Source of the DNA: Mesorhizobium loti
Lineage (GTDB): Bacteria > Pseudomonadota > Alphaproteobacteria > Rhizobiales > Rhizobiaceae
DNA length: 64,000 bases
Direction: 5' to 3'
NCBI RefSeq assembly: GCF_003148495.1
Contig: NZ_QGGH01000004.1
Location: 543,129-607,128 of the forward strand
This document shows, piece after piece, positions 1 to 7,711 of the stretch (position 1 is its first letter; each line of letters opens with the position of its first letter). Made by a program: the position numbers and the translations under genes. A model generated the notes under the pieces. That model was given only the letters and a program-made list of their open reading frames with translations, searched no databases and had not been told where the DNA came from.

Positions 1-299
1 TGACCGATATCGATGCCATGGGCATGCGCGACCTGATGCATGAGGCGATACGCATCGCCACATCCGGCACGCAAGGCTTCCATGTCAGCTACTCGCCTAC
101 CGCAACCGAATTCGCGGGCTGGGCTGCGGGCTCCGGCGGGCTGACCGTGCGCGAGACGCATCGGGCGATGGAGGCGATCGCGCTCTCCGGCGGTCTGCTG
201 TCGATGGATGTTTCGGGGCTGACCGCGGATCTGGAGCCCCGGATCGGCACCGACGTGATCAACTTCGTCATGTCGGTTTTCGGCAAGCGGATCTTGTAG
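1..299 (+). CDS. Arginase-family protein, C-terminal part (partial)
   Basis: The reading frame is open from the window edge and ends at TAG, so only about the last 99 residues are visible. The tail (GGLTVRETHRAMEAIA, then a strand ending LLSMDV, then EPRIGTDVIN and a C-terminal FGKRIL) matches the end of the arginase/agmatinase fold, a manganese-dependent ureohydrolase. Oddly, where family members carry the metal-binding Ser-Phe-Asp-x-Asp motif, this protein reads HVSYSPTATEF, so both aspartates seem to be missing. It may therefore be a non-catalytic or altered-specificity paralogue. Family assignment is fairly sure from the tail; the substrate is not. Confidence 0.7.
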   Translation, partial: TDIDAMGMRDLMHEAIRIATSGTQGFHVSYSPTATEFAGWAAGSGGLTVRETHRAMEAIALSGGLLSMDVSGLTADLEPRIGTDVINFVMSVFGKRIL

Positions 300-303
300 C
301 TGA

Positions 304-370
304 GCATGGTCCCGAAAAGTGGGTTCCGGTTTTCTCGGACAAACGGAAATCGTTTGTCCAGAGACCATGC
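304..370. repeat. Rhizobial intergenic palindromic repeat
   Basis: The 8-base ends GCATGGTC (304-311) and GACCATGC (363-370) are perfect inverted repeats. An inner hairpin pairs 337-345 with 351-359 (GGACAAACG/CGTTTGTCC). The phrase TCCCGAAAAGTGG is typical of small dispersed palindromes between genes in Mesorhizobium and relatives. It lies between the convergent arginase-like gene and rhaK and may also act as a bidirectional terminator. Confidence 0.6.
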
Positions 371-385
371 CCAAACAGACAGACC

Positions 386-1762
386 CTATCCCTGCACTTC
401 GACTGCCGCGCGCCAGGCACTGGCGTAGTCGGCCCAGACCGGGTCGGTTGGCGGATCCATTCTTTCGCCTTTGCCCTGCGCCATCCGTTGATCGGTTGCC
501 AGCAATGCGGCGCCGATGCTGGTGCCGGTGGCAGCCTCGGACGCAACAACGGCACGTGCCGTGCCGGCTGCCAGCATGCCGACAAAGAGCCGGTTGCGGG
601 CAAAGGGCCCTTCGATTGTGGTCGGGCCGTCGGCGCCGATCAGGTCGAGGCAGGTCGCCGTCATCAACGCCAGATAGAACGAGATGGCAGCAAAGCGCTG
701 GCCATTGTTCATGCCGTCGGCGTTGAGCCATATCGCAGTCTGATGCGGGAACGGTCCCGACCCTTGCTGGGTCGACGGCAGCAGCAGCACCTTTCGCGCC
801 AGCACGGCGCCGACATCGGCTTCGGTCCACTGCTCCGGTAGGTCCTTCGTCAGCACGGAAAACTCGCGGCCACCCATGAAGCGCGCCGAGGGAACGGGAT
901 CGCCGAGTGCGTTGACATTGACCAGAGTGTCGCGCGCGGCATCCAGCGCAATCTGTTTGCCGCCGACCGCCATCGACACCACCCAGGTGCCGGTCGAGAC
1001 GACGGAGAAAGGCGGTTTGTCGGAGAGAAGATGCGGCAGCAGCGAGGCGTTGGAATCATGCAGGCCGCAGAAGACCGGCGTTTGCGGATCGAGTCCGGTT
1101 CGCACCGCAACGATAGGCAGGATCGGGCCGAGGCGATCCCTCGCCGTCCGCACCGGCGCCATCAGCCCGCGCCATTCCAGGCTGTCGATCAATGATGAAA
1201 AATCCGCCGTCCACGGGTTCCACAGATCGGTGTGGCAGCCGAGTGAAGTCACCTCGTTAGCGGCGATGCCGGTCAGTCGCAAGGCCCAGTATTGCGGGTA
1301 CATCAGCATCGCTGCAGCCCTGGCGAACTCCGCCGCGAAGCTTTTCTGCTGCCAGAAGAATTGTGCACCGAGATTGAGGCCGAGCGGCAGGCGCGGCGTG
1401 CCGGTCTCGGCGAAAGGCGGGCGGATCGCTTCATAGTCCGCTGCCAGCCGGTCGGGGCCGTCGAATTCATAGTCGAGCACCGGCAGCACCAGCTCGCCCG
1501 CGGCATCGACCAGCACGCCCGTCGCGCCATGTGTCGTGATCGAAATGGCGTCGATGCGCTGTTCGCGGTTGAGGCTGGCAAGGCTGTCGAGGATGAACGT
1601 CCACAGTGCCTCGACATCGTGGCGGGGGTAGGGCGCTAGCCGCACCGGCGCATTGGCCGTGCGGCGCAGCGCGACCTCGCTCAACGTCGTGAGGTCGACC
1701 AGCGCCACTTTGGCGTTGGTCTTGCCGATGTCGATGACGGCGACGTGGCGCATCGCACTCAT
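386..1762 (-). CDS. rhaK: FGGY-family L-rhamnulose kinase
   Basis: This sugar kinase of about 458 residues probably phosphorylates L-rhamnulose to the 1-phosphate in the cytoplasm. The N-terminal phosphate-binding motif DIGKTNAKVAL and the later domain with STGTWVVSM are FGGY/actin-fold hallmarks. The start at 1762 overlaps the mutarotase stop as ATGA, which fixes it over the longer upstream extension. It is the last gene of the rhaRSTPQMK run, the order known from Rhizobium leguminosarum, where the kinase is required for rhamnose transport as well as catabolism. The xylulokinase-like family is broad, so the substrate is inferred mainly from neighbours. Confidence 0.88.
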   Translation of the reverse strand: MSAMRHVAVIDIGKTNAKVALVDLTTLSEVALRRTANAPVRLAPYPRHDVEALWTFILDSLASLNREQRIDAISITTHGATGVLVDAAGELVLPVLDYEFDGPDRLAADYEAIRPPFAETGTPRLPLGLNLGAQFFWQQKSFAAEFARAAAMLMYPQYWALRLTGIAANEVTSLGCHTDLWNPWTADFSSLIDSLEWRGLMAPVRTARDRLGPILPIVAVRTGLDPQTPVFCGLHDSNASLLPHLLSDKPPFSVVSTGTWVVSMAVGGKQIALDAARDTLVNVNALGDPVPSARFMGGREFSVLTKDLPEQWTEADVGAVLARKVLLLPSTQQGSGPFPHQTAIWLNADGMNNGQRFAAISFYLALMTATCLDLIGADGPTTIEGPFARNRLFVGMLAAGTARAVVASEAATGTSIGAALLATDQRMAQGKGERMDPPTDPVWADYASAWRAAVEVQG

Positions 1763-2076
1763 GCCATATGGAACACGGTTTCCAGCGGCACGGCCACCGG
1801 CTCGTTGTCCGGCCTGGTCTCCATGATGTCGGCCATGTGTGCCCACCAGCGCTGCATCACCGGATGCTTGGGCAGTTCGTCCATGCTGTGGTTGTCTCGC
1901 CGCCACAGCACGCCGAACAGGATATTGGTCTCTTCGTCGAGATGGATGGAATAATCGGAGACGCCGGCCTGTTTAAGCAATAAGACCAGCGACGGCCAGA
2001 TCTCGTCATGGCGCTGCTTGTACTCGGCCTTCATGCCCGGCTTGAGCTTCATCTTGAACGCGTATTTCTCAGGCAT
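1759..2076 (-). CDS. rhaM: L-rhamnose mutarotase
   Basis: A 105-residue protein of the RhaM/RhaU family, which interconverts alpha and beta anomers of L-rhamnose in the cytoplasm. The N-terminal KYAFKMKLKPG, the IHLDEETNILFG strand and the C-terminal WWAHMADIMET segment are characteristic, and the length is typical. Its ATG shares one base with the rhaQ stop and its own stop overlaps rhaK by four bases, so the three genes are translationally coupled. Rhizobium literature also uses the name rhaU. Confidence 0.92.
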   Translation of the reverse strand: MPEKYAFKMKLKPGMKAEYKQRHDEIWPSLVLLLKQAGVSDYSIHLDEETNILFGVLWRRDNHSMDELPKHPVMQRWWAHMADIMETRPDNEPVAVPLETVFHMA

Positions 2077-3071
2077 CAGCTGTTACCACGCAGCCGCCGC
2101 CAGACAATCGGCAGCGCGATGACGATGATCAGCAGCAGGCCGATGAAGATCGACATGACGATGCCGGGCACGTTGAGCAGGCCAAGCCCGAAGGTCACCA
2201 GCCCCATGATGAGGGCGGCGAGCACGACGCCAACAATGCTGCCGGCGCCACCAAGAATGCTGACGCCGCCGAGTACCACCATGGTGATGACTTCCAGCTC
2301 GTAACCCTGTGCGATCGACGGTCGCGTCGAACCGAGCCGCGAGGTTATCAGCACCGAGGCGATGCCCGACATCAGCCCGGTCAGGCAGAACAGCATGAAC
2401 TTGGTGCGGCCGACGCGCACGCCGGAAAATTGTGCAGCGACCGGATTGTTGCCGATGGCAAAGACGCGACGGCCGAAACTCGTGCGGTGCAGAAGGAACC
2501 AGTAAACGACGGCAGCGATCAGAAAGAGCACAAGTTCGAACGACACCACCCACCAGACATAGCCCTGGCCGAAAAAGGCGAAGCTTTCGGGATAGCCCTT
2601 GTAGGCCTGGTCGCCGAGGATGATGAAGGCGATGCCGCGAAACAGGCTCATCGTGCCGATGGTGACGACGATCGAGGGCAGGCCGAGCCTTGTCACCAGC
2701 AACCCGTTGAAGGCGCCGCAACCAAGCCCGACGACGATGCCGATCAGCACCAGCACCGGTGTGCCGGCGCCGGCCTGCACGGCCATGCCCATCATGGTCG
2801 ACGCCAGCGCGATGATGGCGGCCACCGACAGATCGATCTCGCCCGAGATGATCAGCAGCGCCATGGCAAAGGCGATCAGACCCTTCTCGGTGAAATTGAA
2901 GGTGAGATCGGACAGCGAATACGGGTCGAGGAAATAGGGCGAGGCGAAGCTGTTGATGGCGAAGATGGCGACGGCCACCACGACCAGCAGCGCTTCCCAG
3001 GAAAAGATCGCCGCACGGAACGGCTTGTCGAGCCGGTCGGGAATGTGGCGCGGGGCAGGGATGTCGGTCAT
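2076..3071 (-). CDS. rhaQ: Rhamnose ABC transporter permease
   Basis: A 331-residue integral membrane protein of the RbsC/XylH permease family with 8-10 predicted hydrophobic helices. It carries the family loop GVRVGRTKFMLF and the later GGVSILGGAGSIVG motif. It pairs with the neighbouring permease to form the channel of a CUT2-type sugar importer. Its ATG overlaps the rhaP stop by four bases. Specificity for rhamnose rests on the surrounding catabolic genes. Confidence 0.9.
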   Translation of the reverse strand: MTDIPAPRHIPDRLDKPFRAAIFSWEALLVVVAVAIFAINSFASPYFLDPYSLSDLTFNFTEKGLIAFAMALLIISGEIDLSVAAIIALASTMMGMAVQAGAGTPVLVLIGIVVGLGCGAFNGLLVTRLGLPSIVVTIGTMSLFRGIAFIILGDQAYKGYPESFAFFGQGYVWWVVSFELVLFLIAAVVYWFLLHRTSFGRRVFAIGNNPVAAQFSGVRVGRTKFMLFCLTGLMSGIASVLITSRLGSTRPSIAQGYELEVITMVVLGGVSILGGAGSIVGVVLAALIMGLVTFGLGLLNVPGIVMSIFIGLLLIIVIALPIVWRRLRGNS

Positions 3072-4048
3072 GTCACCGCCTCCACCTTTCTGAGGATGAT
3101 GCGGCCCTGCTGGCGTTCGCCGCGCGCGTTGAGCACGACGGCCAGAATGATGGCGCTGCCCGAAATCGCCATCTGCCAGAAGGGTGAGATGTTGATGACC
3201 GGCAGCGCGTTGGAGATGATGCCGAGGAACAGCGCCCCCAACACCGCGCCGCCGACCGAGCCGATGCCGCCGGCGATGGAAATGCCGCCAATGACGCAGG
3301 CGGCGATGATGTTAAGCTCATAGCCGTTGGCGACCTCGACCGAGGCGATCACATAGCGCGAGATCCAGAGATAGCCCGAGAGGCCGCCGATCATGCCGGA
3401 GATGCAGAAGACGATGAATTTCGTCCGGCCGACATCAATGCCGGCATAGACTGAAGCCGTCGGGTTGACGCCGATGGCATAGATCGAGCGGCCGAGCGCG
3501 GTGCGCGTCATCAAGACGAAGAACAGCGCAATGACCAGGATGGCGATCCACGACAGCACCGGAATGCCGAGGAAGGCCGCACGCTGGAAGCCGATGAAGT
3601 CCGGGCTCATCTTGTCGGCATTGACCCAGGCGCCGCCGGACAGGACGAAGGTGGCGCCGCGATAGATGGTCAGCGTACCCAATGTGACCACGATCGAAGG
3701 GATGTTTAGCCGCCACACCAAAAGGCCGTTGATGGCGCCGAGCACCAGCCCGACCAGCAGTGCGATGACGATCAGCAGCGGGATCGGGATCGCCGGATGC
3801 GCGGCGTTCAGCATCGCCACCACCATGCCGGTGAAGCAGAGGTTGGACGCCATCGACAGATCGATCGACCGGGTCAGGATGACGACCATCTGGCCCAGCG
3901 CCAGGATCATCAGGATCGAGGTGTCGTTGAACACTTGGCGCAGATTGCCGGGGTCGGCAAAGGCCGGGAAGCGCGTCGAGATCAATCCGATCAGCACGAC
4001 GATGGCCGCGAACAGCCAGATTTCACGGTATTTGAGGAAAGCCTTCAT
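3068..4048 (-). CDS. rhaP: Rhamnose ABC transporter permease
   Basis: A 326-residue polytopic membrane protein and paralogue of the adjacent permease. It shows the same RbsC-family signatures: NIPSIVVTLGTLTIYRG, GIDVGRTKFIVFC and GGISIAGGIGSVGG. Two dissimilar permeases plus one fused double ATPase is the standard architecture of rhamnose-type CUT2 importers. It is coupled by ATGA overlaps to the ATPase gene upstream and to rhaQ downstream. Confidence 0.9.
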   Translation of the reverse strand: MKAFLKYREIWLFAAIVVLIGLISTRFPAFADPGNLRQVFNDTSILMILALGQMVVILTRSIDLSMASNLCFTGMVVAMLNAAHPAIPIPLLIVIALLVGLVLGAINGLLVWRLNIPSIVVTLGTLTIYRGATFVLSGGAWVNADKMSPDFIGFQRAAFLGIPVLSWIAILVIALFFVLMTRTALGRSIYAIGVNPTASVYAGIDVGRTKFIVFCISGMIGGLSGYLWISRYVIASVEVANGYELNIIAACVIGGISIAGGIGSVGGAVLGALFLGIISNALPVINISPFWQMAISGSAIILAVVLNARGERQQGRIILRKVEAVT

Positions 4049-5586
4049 GCCGCGATCCCTGCTGCTGTCCTGACAAGCGTCTCGGCGTCCAGTCCCTTGT
4101 TGTCGTAGACCGCTGCGACGAGACCCTCGCGCATGACGACGACGCGGTCGGACATGCCGAGGATTTCAGGCAGTTCCGACGACACCATGATCACCGACAG
4201 GCCTTGCGCCACTAACTCGGCCATGAAGCCGTGCACTGCTGCCTTGGAGCCGATGTCGATGCCCTTGGTCGGCTCGTCCAGGATGATCACCTTGGGCGCG
4301 GTCGCCAACCATTTGGCGATGACGATCTTCTGCTGGTTGCCGCCCGACAGCGTGCCGACCTCCTGGCTGAGCGAGGAGGCCCTGAGGTCGAGCCGCTCGG
4401 TGTAGGAACGGGCGAGCGCAAATTCCTCGGACAACCGAAGCAGGCCTGACTTGGAGGTGCGCTTGAGCGACGGCAGCGAGACGTTCTGGAAGATCGGCAG
4501 GCCGATCACCACGCCTTGCTTGCCGCGTTCTTCCGGCACATAGACGATGCCGGCATCGATGGAATCCGCCGCCGATTTCGGCGCGATCGTCTTGCCTTCC
4601 AGCGTGATCGTGCCGCTTGAGGTGCGGGTAATGCCTGATATCGCCTGCATCACCTCGCTGCGCCCAGCGCCGACCAGGCCGTAGAAGCCGAGGATCTCGC
4701 CCTTGTGCAACTCGAAGCCGATATCGTTGAATTCGGTCGGGTGCGACAGGCCGGAGACGGAGAGCACCGGTGCGCCGATCTCGGCCTTGCGTTGCGGGAA
4801 GATGTGATCGACGGCGCGGCCGACCATCAGGCGCACGATCTGGCTCTGGCCGGCATCCCTGATCAGGCCTTCACCGACCATCTCGCCATCGCGGAACACC
4901 GTGTAGCGGTCGGCGATGCGGTAGATCTCGTCGAACTTGTGGCTGATGAACAGGATCGCCTTGCCTTCGCTCTTGAGGAACTCAATGAGCAGGAAAAGCT
5001 CCTCGATCTCCTTCATCGAAAGGGCGGCGGTCGGCTCGTCCATGATGACGATCTGCGCGTCGATCGACATGGCACGCGCAACGGCGACCAGATGCTTGTT
5101 GGCGATGCCGAGGTCCTTCAGCCGCGCGTCGGCGCCGATATGGCCGGCATGCATGGTGTCGAGCACCTCGCGCGCATTCTTGCGCATCGTGCGCCAGTCG
5201 ATGGTGCCGAAGCGCGTGCGTGGCGCGTGGCCGAGAAAGATATTTTCGGCAACCGTCAAATCGTCGAACAGCACGGTTTCCTGGTGGATGGCGGTGACGC
5301 CATAGCCGAAGGCGGCATGCGCGCTGGGCAGGGTGACGGCCTGGCCGTCGATGCTGATTGTGCCCTCGTCAGGCTGGTAGATGCCGGTCATGATCTTGAC
5401 CAGCGTCGACTTGCCGGCGCCGTTCTCGCCGATCAGCGCGGTTACCTGGCCCGGATAGAGCGACAGGCTGACATTGTGCAGCGCGCGCACGCCGGGAAAG
5501 CTTTTGGAGATGCCGGACAGAGTCAGGCGTGGGGCCGAGGCCAGAGGCCGCTCCTTCACCGTGCCGGGTTGGGCTGTCGTGTCCAT
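4045..5586 (-). CDS. rhaT: Rhamnose ABC transporter ATPase (two fused cassettes)
   Basis: A sugar-import ATPase of about 513 residues with two ABC cassettes in one chain. The N-terminal half has an intact Walker A (GENGAGKST) and Walker B ending MDEPTAALS. The C-terminal half has the degenerate P-loop GLVGAGRSE usual for RbsA/XylG/RhaT proteins, the signature LSGGNQQK and a second Walker B ending LDEPTKGID. The ATG at 5586 is preferred; a TTG at 5610 in the same frame would add eight residues and neither has a strong ribosome site. This rhaT is the rhizobial ATPase, not the E. coli rhamnose-proton symporter of the same name. Confidence 0.9.
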   Translation of the reverse strand: MDTTAQPGTVKERPLASAPRLTLSGISKSFPGVRALHNVSLSLYPGQVTALIGENGAGKSTLVKIMTGIYQPDEGTISIDGQAVTLPSAHAAFGYGVTAIHQETVLFDDLTVAENIFLGHAPRTRFGTIDWRTMRKNAREVLDTMHAGHIGADARLKDLGIANKHLVAVARAMSIDAQIVIMDEPTAALSMKEIEELFLLIEFLKSEGKAILFISHKFDEIYRIADRYTVFRDGEMVGEGLIRDAGQSQIVRLMVGRAVDHIFPQRKAEIGAPVLSVSGLSHPTEFNDIGFELHKGEILGFYGLVGAGRSEVMQAISGITRTSSGTITLEGKTIAPKSAADSIDAGIVYVPEERGKQGVVIGLPIFQNVSLPSLKRTSKSGLLRLSEEFALARSYTERLDLRASSLSQEVGTLSGGNQQKIVIAKWLATAPKVIILDEPTKGIDIGSKAAVHGFMAELVAQGLSVIMVSSELPEILGMSDRVVVMREGLVAAVYDNKGLDAETLVRTAAGIAA

Positions 5587-5622
5587 AGTCGTATCAAGCC
5601 CTGAAAACAAGGTCCGTTTAAA

Positions 5623-5652
5623 GTCGCGGCGGGACGTGAGCCCCGCCGCGAC
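5623..5652 (-). terminator. Hairpin between rhaS and rhaT
   Basis: An 11-bp perfect GC stem (GTCGCGGCGGG at 5623-5633 with its complement at 5642-5652) lies in the gap between the binding-protein gene and the ATPase gene. There is no T run, so it is probably a transcript-stabilising or partially terminating hairpin. Such elements usually keep the periplasmic binding protein more abundant than the membrane parts. Confidence 0.55.
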
Positions 5653-5671
5653 AGCCTGAAAGGGCTCCAGA

Positions 5672-6667
5672 TCAATAGATCTTGGAGAACTTCTCGATGT
5701 TCGACTTGTCGAACTGGAAGGGCGGAGCCATCGCAGCCGAATTGGTGTCGTCGAGCGTGACCTTGCCGACGCGGCCGATCGACAGCGTGGCGCCGGGCTT
5801 CGCCTCTTCCTTCTTCACTGCCAGATCATGGGCGAGGTAGACGGCCGAGTAGCCGAGGTCGATCGGGTTCCACAGCGCGACCGCCTGGCTGGAACCGTTG
5901 TCGATGAATTTCTTGAACTCGGACGGCAGCGCGAGGCCGGTGACATTGACCTTGCCGATCAGGTTTTCGTCGGTGACGACCTGGGCGGCGGCAACGACGC
6001 CGACGGTGGTCGGCGCTATGATCGCCTTGAGGTTCGGGTAGGACTTCAGCAGGCCCTTGGCCTCGTCCGTGCTCTTGGCCGAATCGTCATCGCCATAGAC
6101 GGTGGCGACGAGTTTGATCTTGGGGAACTTCTCCGGCAGGATTTTCTTGGCCGCATCGATCCAGGCGTTCTGGTTGGTCGCGGTCGAGGAGGCCGACAGG
6201 ATGGCGACGTCGCCGCCTTCAGGCAGGTAGTCGGCGGCGAGCTTGATGATGGTCTCGCCGATCAGGCCGGTATCGGACGGGTTGAGGTGAAGCTGGCGGC
6301 CTTCCTTGGCGACGCCCGAATCCCACGAGATGACGGTGATGCCGCGCTCCATGGCCTTCTTCAGCACCGGCACCAGCGCATCCGCGTCATTGGCCGAAAT
6401 GGCGATGGCGTTGACCTTCTGGGCGATCAGCGAATTGACCACTTCGATCTGCGCTTCGGCGGTCGCCTTGGTCGGGCCGGTGTAGATGATGTCGACATCG
6501 CCGAGTTCCTTGGCCGCCTCTTCGGCGCCCTTGTTGGCGGCATCGAAGAAGCCGTTGCCAAGCGACTTCACCACCAGCGCGATCTTGACGTTTTCGGCAT
6601 AGGCTGCATTCACGAACATGGCGGCTGAAAAGGCCGCCGTTACCATCAATTTCTTCAAGAAGCTCAT
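5672..6667 (-). CDS. rhaS: Rhamnose-binding periplasmic protein
   Basis: A 331-residue type I periplasmic binding protein. Residues 1-24 form a Sec signal peptide ending AAYAEN. The mature part opens with a strand (VKIALVVKSLGNGFFDAANKG) typical of ribose/rhamnose binding proteins, followed by the IDVVNS-like and ISANDADAL strands of the two-lobed fold. It would capture rhamnose and deliver it to RhaPQT. It sits first among the transport genes after the regulator, with a hairpin downstream that should raise its expression relative to rhaTPQ. Confidence 0.9.
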   Translation of the reverse strand: MSFLKKLMVTAAFSAAMFVNAAYAENVKIALVVKSLGNGFFDAANKGAEEAAKELGDVDIIYTGPTKATAEAQIEVVNSLIAQKVNAIAISANDADALVPVLKKAMERGITVISWDSGVAKEGRQLHLNPSDTGLIGETIIKLAADYLPEGGDVAILSASSTATNQNAWIDAAKKILPEKFPKIKLVATVYGDDDSAKSTDEAKGLLKSYPNLKAIIAPTTVGVVAAAQVVTDENLIGKVNVTGLALPSEFKKFIDNGSSQAVALWNPIDLGYSAVYLAHDLAVKKEEAKPGATLSIGRVGKVTLDDTNSAAMAPPFQFDKSNIEKFSKIY

Positions 6668-6722
6668 CGAATATCCTCCCTTGAGCGTTGCATTCCATCG
6701 TCGCTGCGGGCGTGAGGGTGTC

Positions 6723-7526
6723 TCAGGCCTGCAGTGAAGATTCTTCCTTTGCCGATTTGCGGGCGACGATCAGCGTCACGCCGGCGGTCTCTAACATCTT
6801 GGCCTCCCGATCCTCGATGCCGTCATCGGTGATGACGGTAGCGATGCGCGACAGGCCGCACAGGATCAGGCTGGAGCGTTTGCGGAATTTTGACGAGTCG
6901 ACCAGCACCACCAGTTCGTCGGCCTGGTCGATCAGCTTCTGCTCCGCCTGGATCAGCAGCGGATCGCCCTCCATCAGGCCGAGCGGCCCGAGCCCCTGCG
7001 CGCCCATGAACATGCGGCGCGCATAGAAATTGCGCGTCACGTCATTGTCGAAGGGCGACAGGATGATGTTCTGCTCGCGATAGATGGTGCCTCCCGACAA
7101 CATCACCGTGTTCTTGGAATGCTTGAGCAGGTGCTCGGCGATCGGGAACGAATTGGTGAAGATCGGCATGCGGCGGCCGGTCAGGAAATGCACCATCTGG
7201 AAGGTGGTGGTGCCGCCATTGATGATGATCGGCTCGCCATCCTTGCACAGCTCGACCGCTTCACGCGCGATTGCCCGCTTCTGCGAGGCGTTGATGGTTT
7301 CGTTGACGGAAAAGGGCCGGCCGGCCAGCCCGATGAACTGCGGCGGCGAGATTGCTTCAGCGCCACCGCGCACGCGGCGCAGGCGTTTCTGGACATGGAG
7401 AGCCGCGATATCGCGCCGGATCGTCGCCTCGGAGGACTCCGTCAGGTCGACCATCTCCTGCACCGTCACAACAGGCTTTTCCTGGACGGCGGACAGAATA
7501 ATCCTGTGGCGCTCTTTTTCGTGCAT
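6723..7526 (-). CDS. rhaR: DeoR-family regulator of rhamnose genes
   Basis: A 267-residue DeoR-type repressor. The N-terminal winged helix (about residues 5-55) has TVQEMVDLTESSEATIRRDI, the family DNA-binding signature, and the C-terminal part is a sugar-phosphate sensor with INGGTTTFQM. The ATG at 7526 is chosen because GGGAGG stands just upstream; an in-frame GTG/ATG extension to 7547 lacks that. It is transcribed divergently from rhaD, and the inverted repeat at 7582-7618 between them is its likely operator. In R. leguminosarum the equivalent protein represses the locus; the inducer here is not visible. Confidence 0.88.
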   Translation of the reverse strand: MHEKERHRIILSAVQEKPVVTVQEMVDLTESSEATIRRDIAALHVQKRLRRVRGGAEAISPPQFIGLAGRPFSVNETINASQKRAIAREAVELCKDGEPIIINGGTTTFQMVHFLTGRRMPIFTNSFPIAEHLLKHSKNTVMLSGGTIYREQNIILSPFDNDVTRNFYARRMFMGAQGLGPLGLMEGDPLLIQAEQKLIDQADELVVLVDSSKFRKRSSLILCGLSRIATVITDDGIEDREAKMLETAGVTLIVARKSAKEESSLQA

Positions 7527-7581
7527 GGTTCCTCCCTGCCTAAGCATCTAGGCACCCAAAACGCGCAGTGTCAATCATTTC

Positions 7582-7618
7582 CGATCATATAATTTCATTG
7601 TGCAGTGCAATATGATCG
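7582..7618. promoter_or_regulatory. Likely RhaR operator in the rhaR-rhaD divergent promoter
   Basis: Two perfect 9-base arms, CGATCATAT (7582-7590) and ATATGATCG (7610-7618), are separated by 19 bases, about two helical turns centre to centre. A further related half-site, TTGATCGTTTATGATTG, follows at about 7623-7639. The region is AT-rich compared with its surroundings and lies between the divergent starts at 7526 and 7712, so it can control both operons. Confidence 0.65.
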
Positions 7619-7711
7619 ATCTTGATCGTTTATGATTGACAAGCCAGATGCTTCCGTGGAAATTCAGGCCAAATGGGCCGCACCTTTGCGTGCCTTTCGG
7701 GAGGATACCCT

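Noticed and set aside
4705..5604. Plus-strand open frame (299 codons)
   Set aside because: Antisense to the rhaT ATPase gene.
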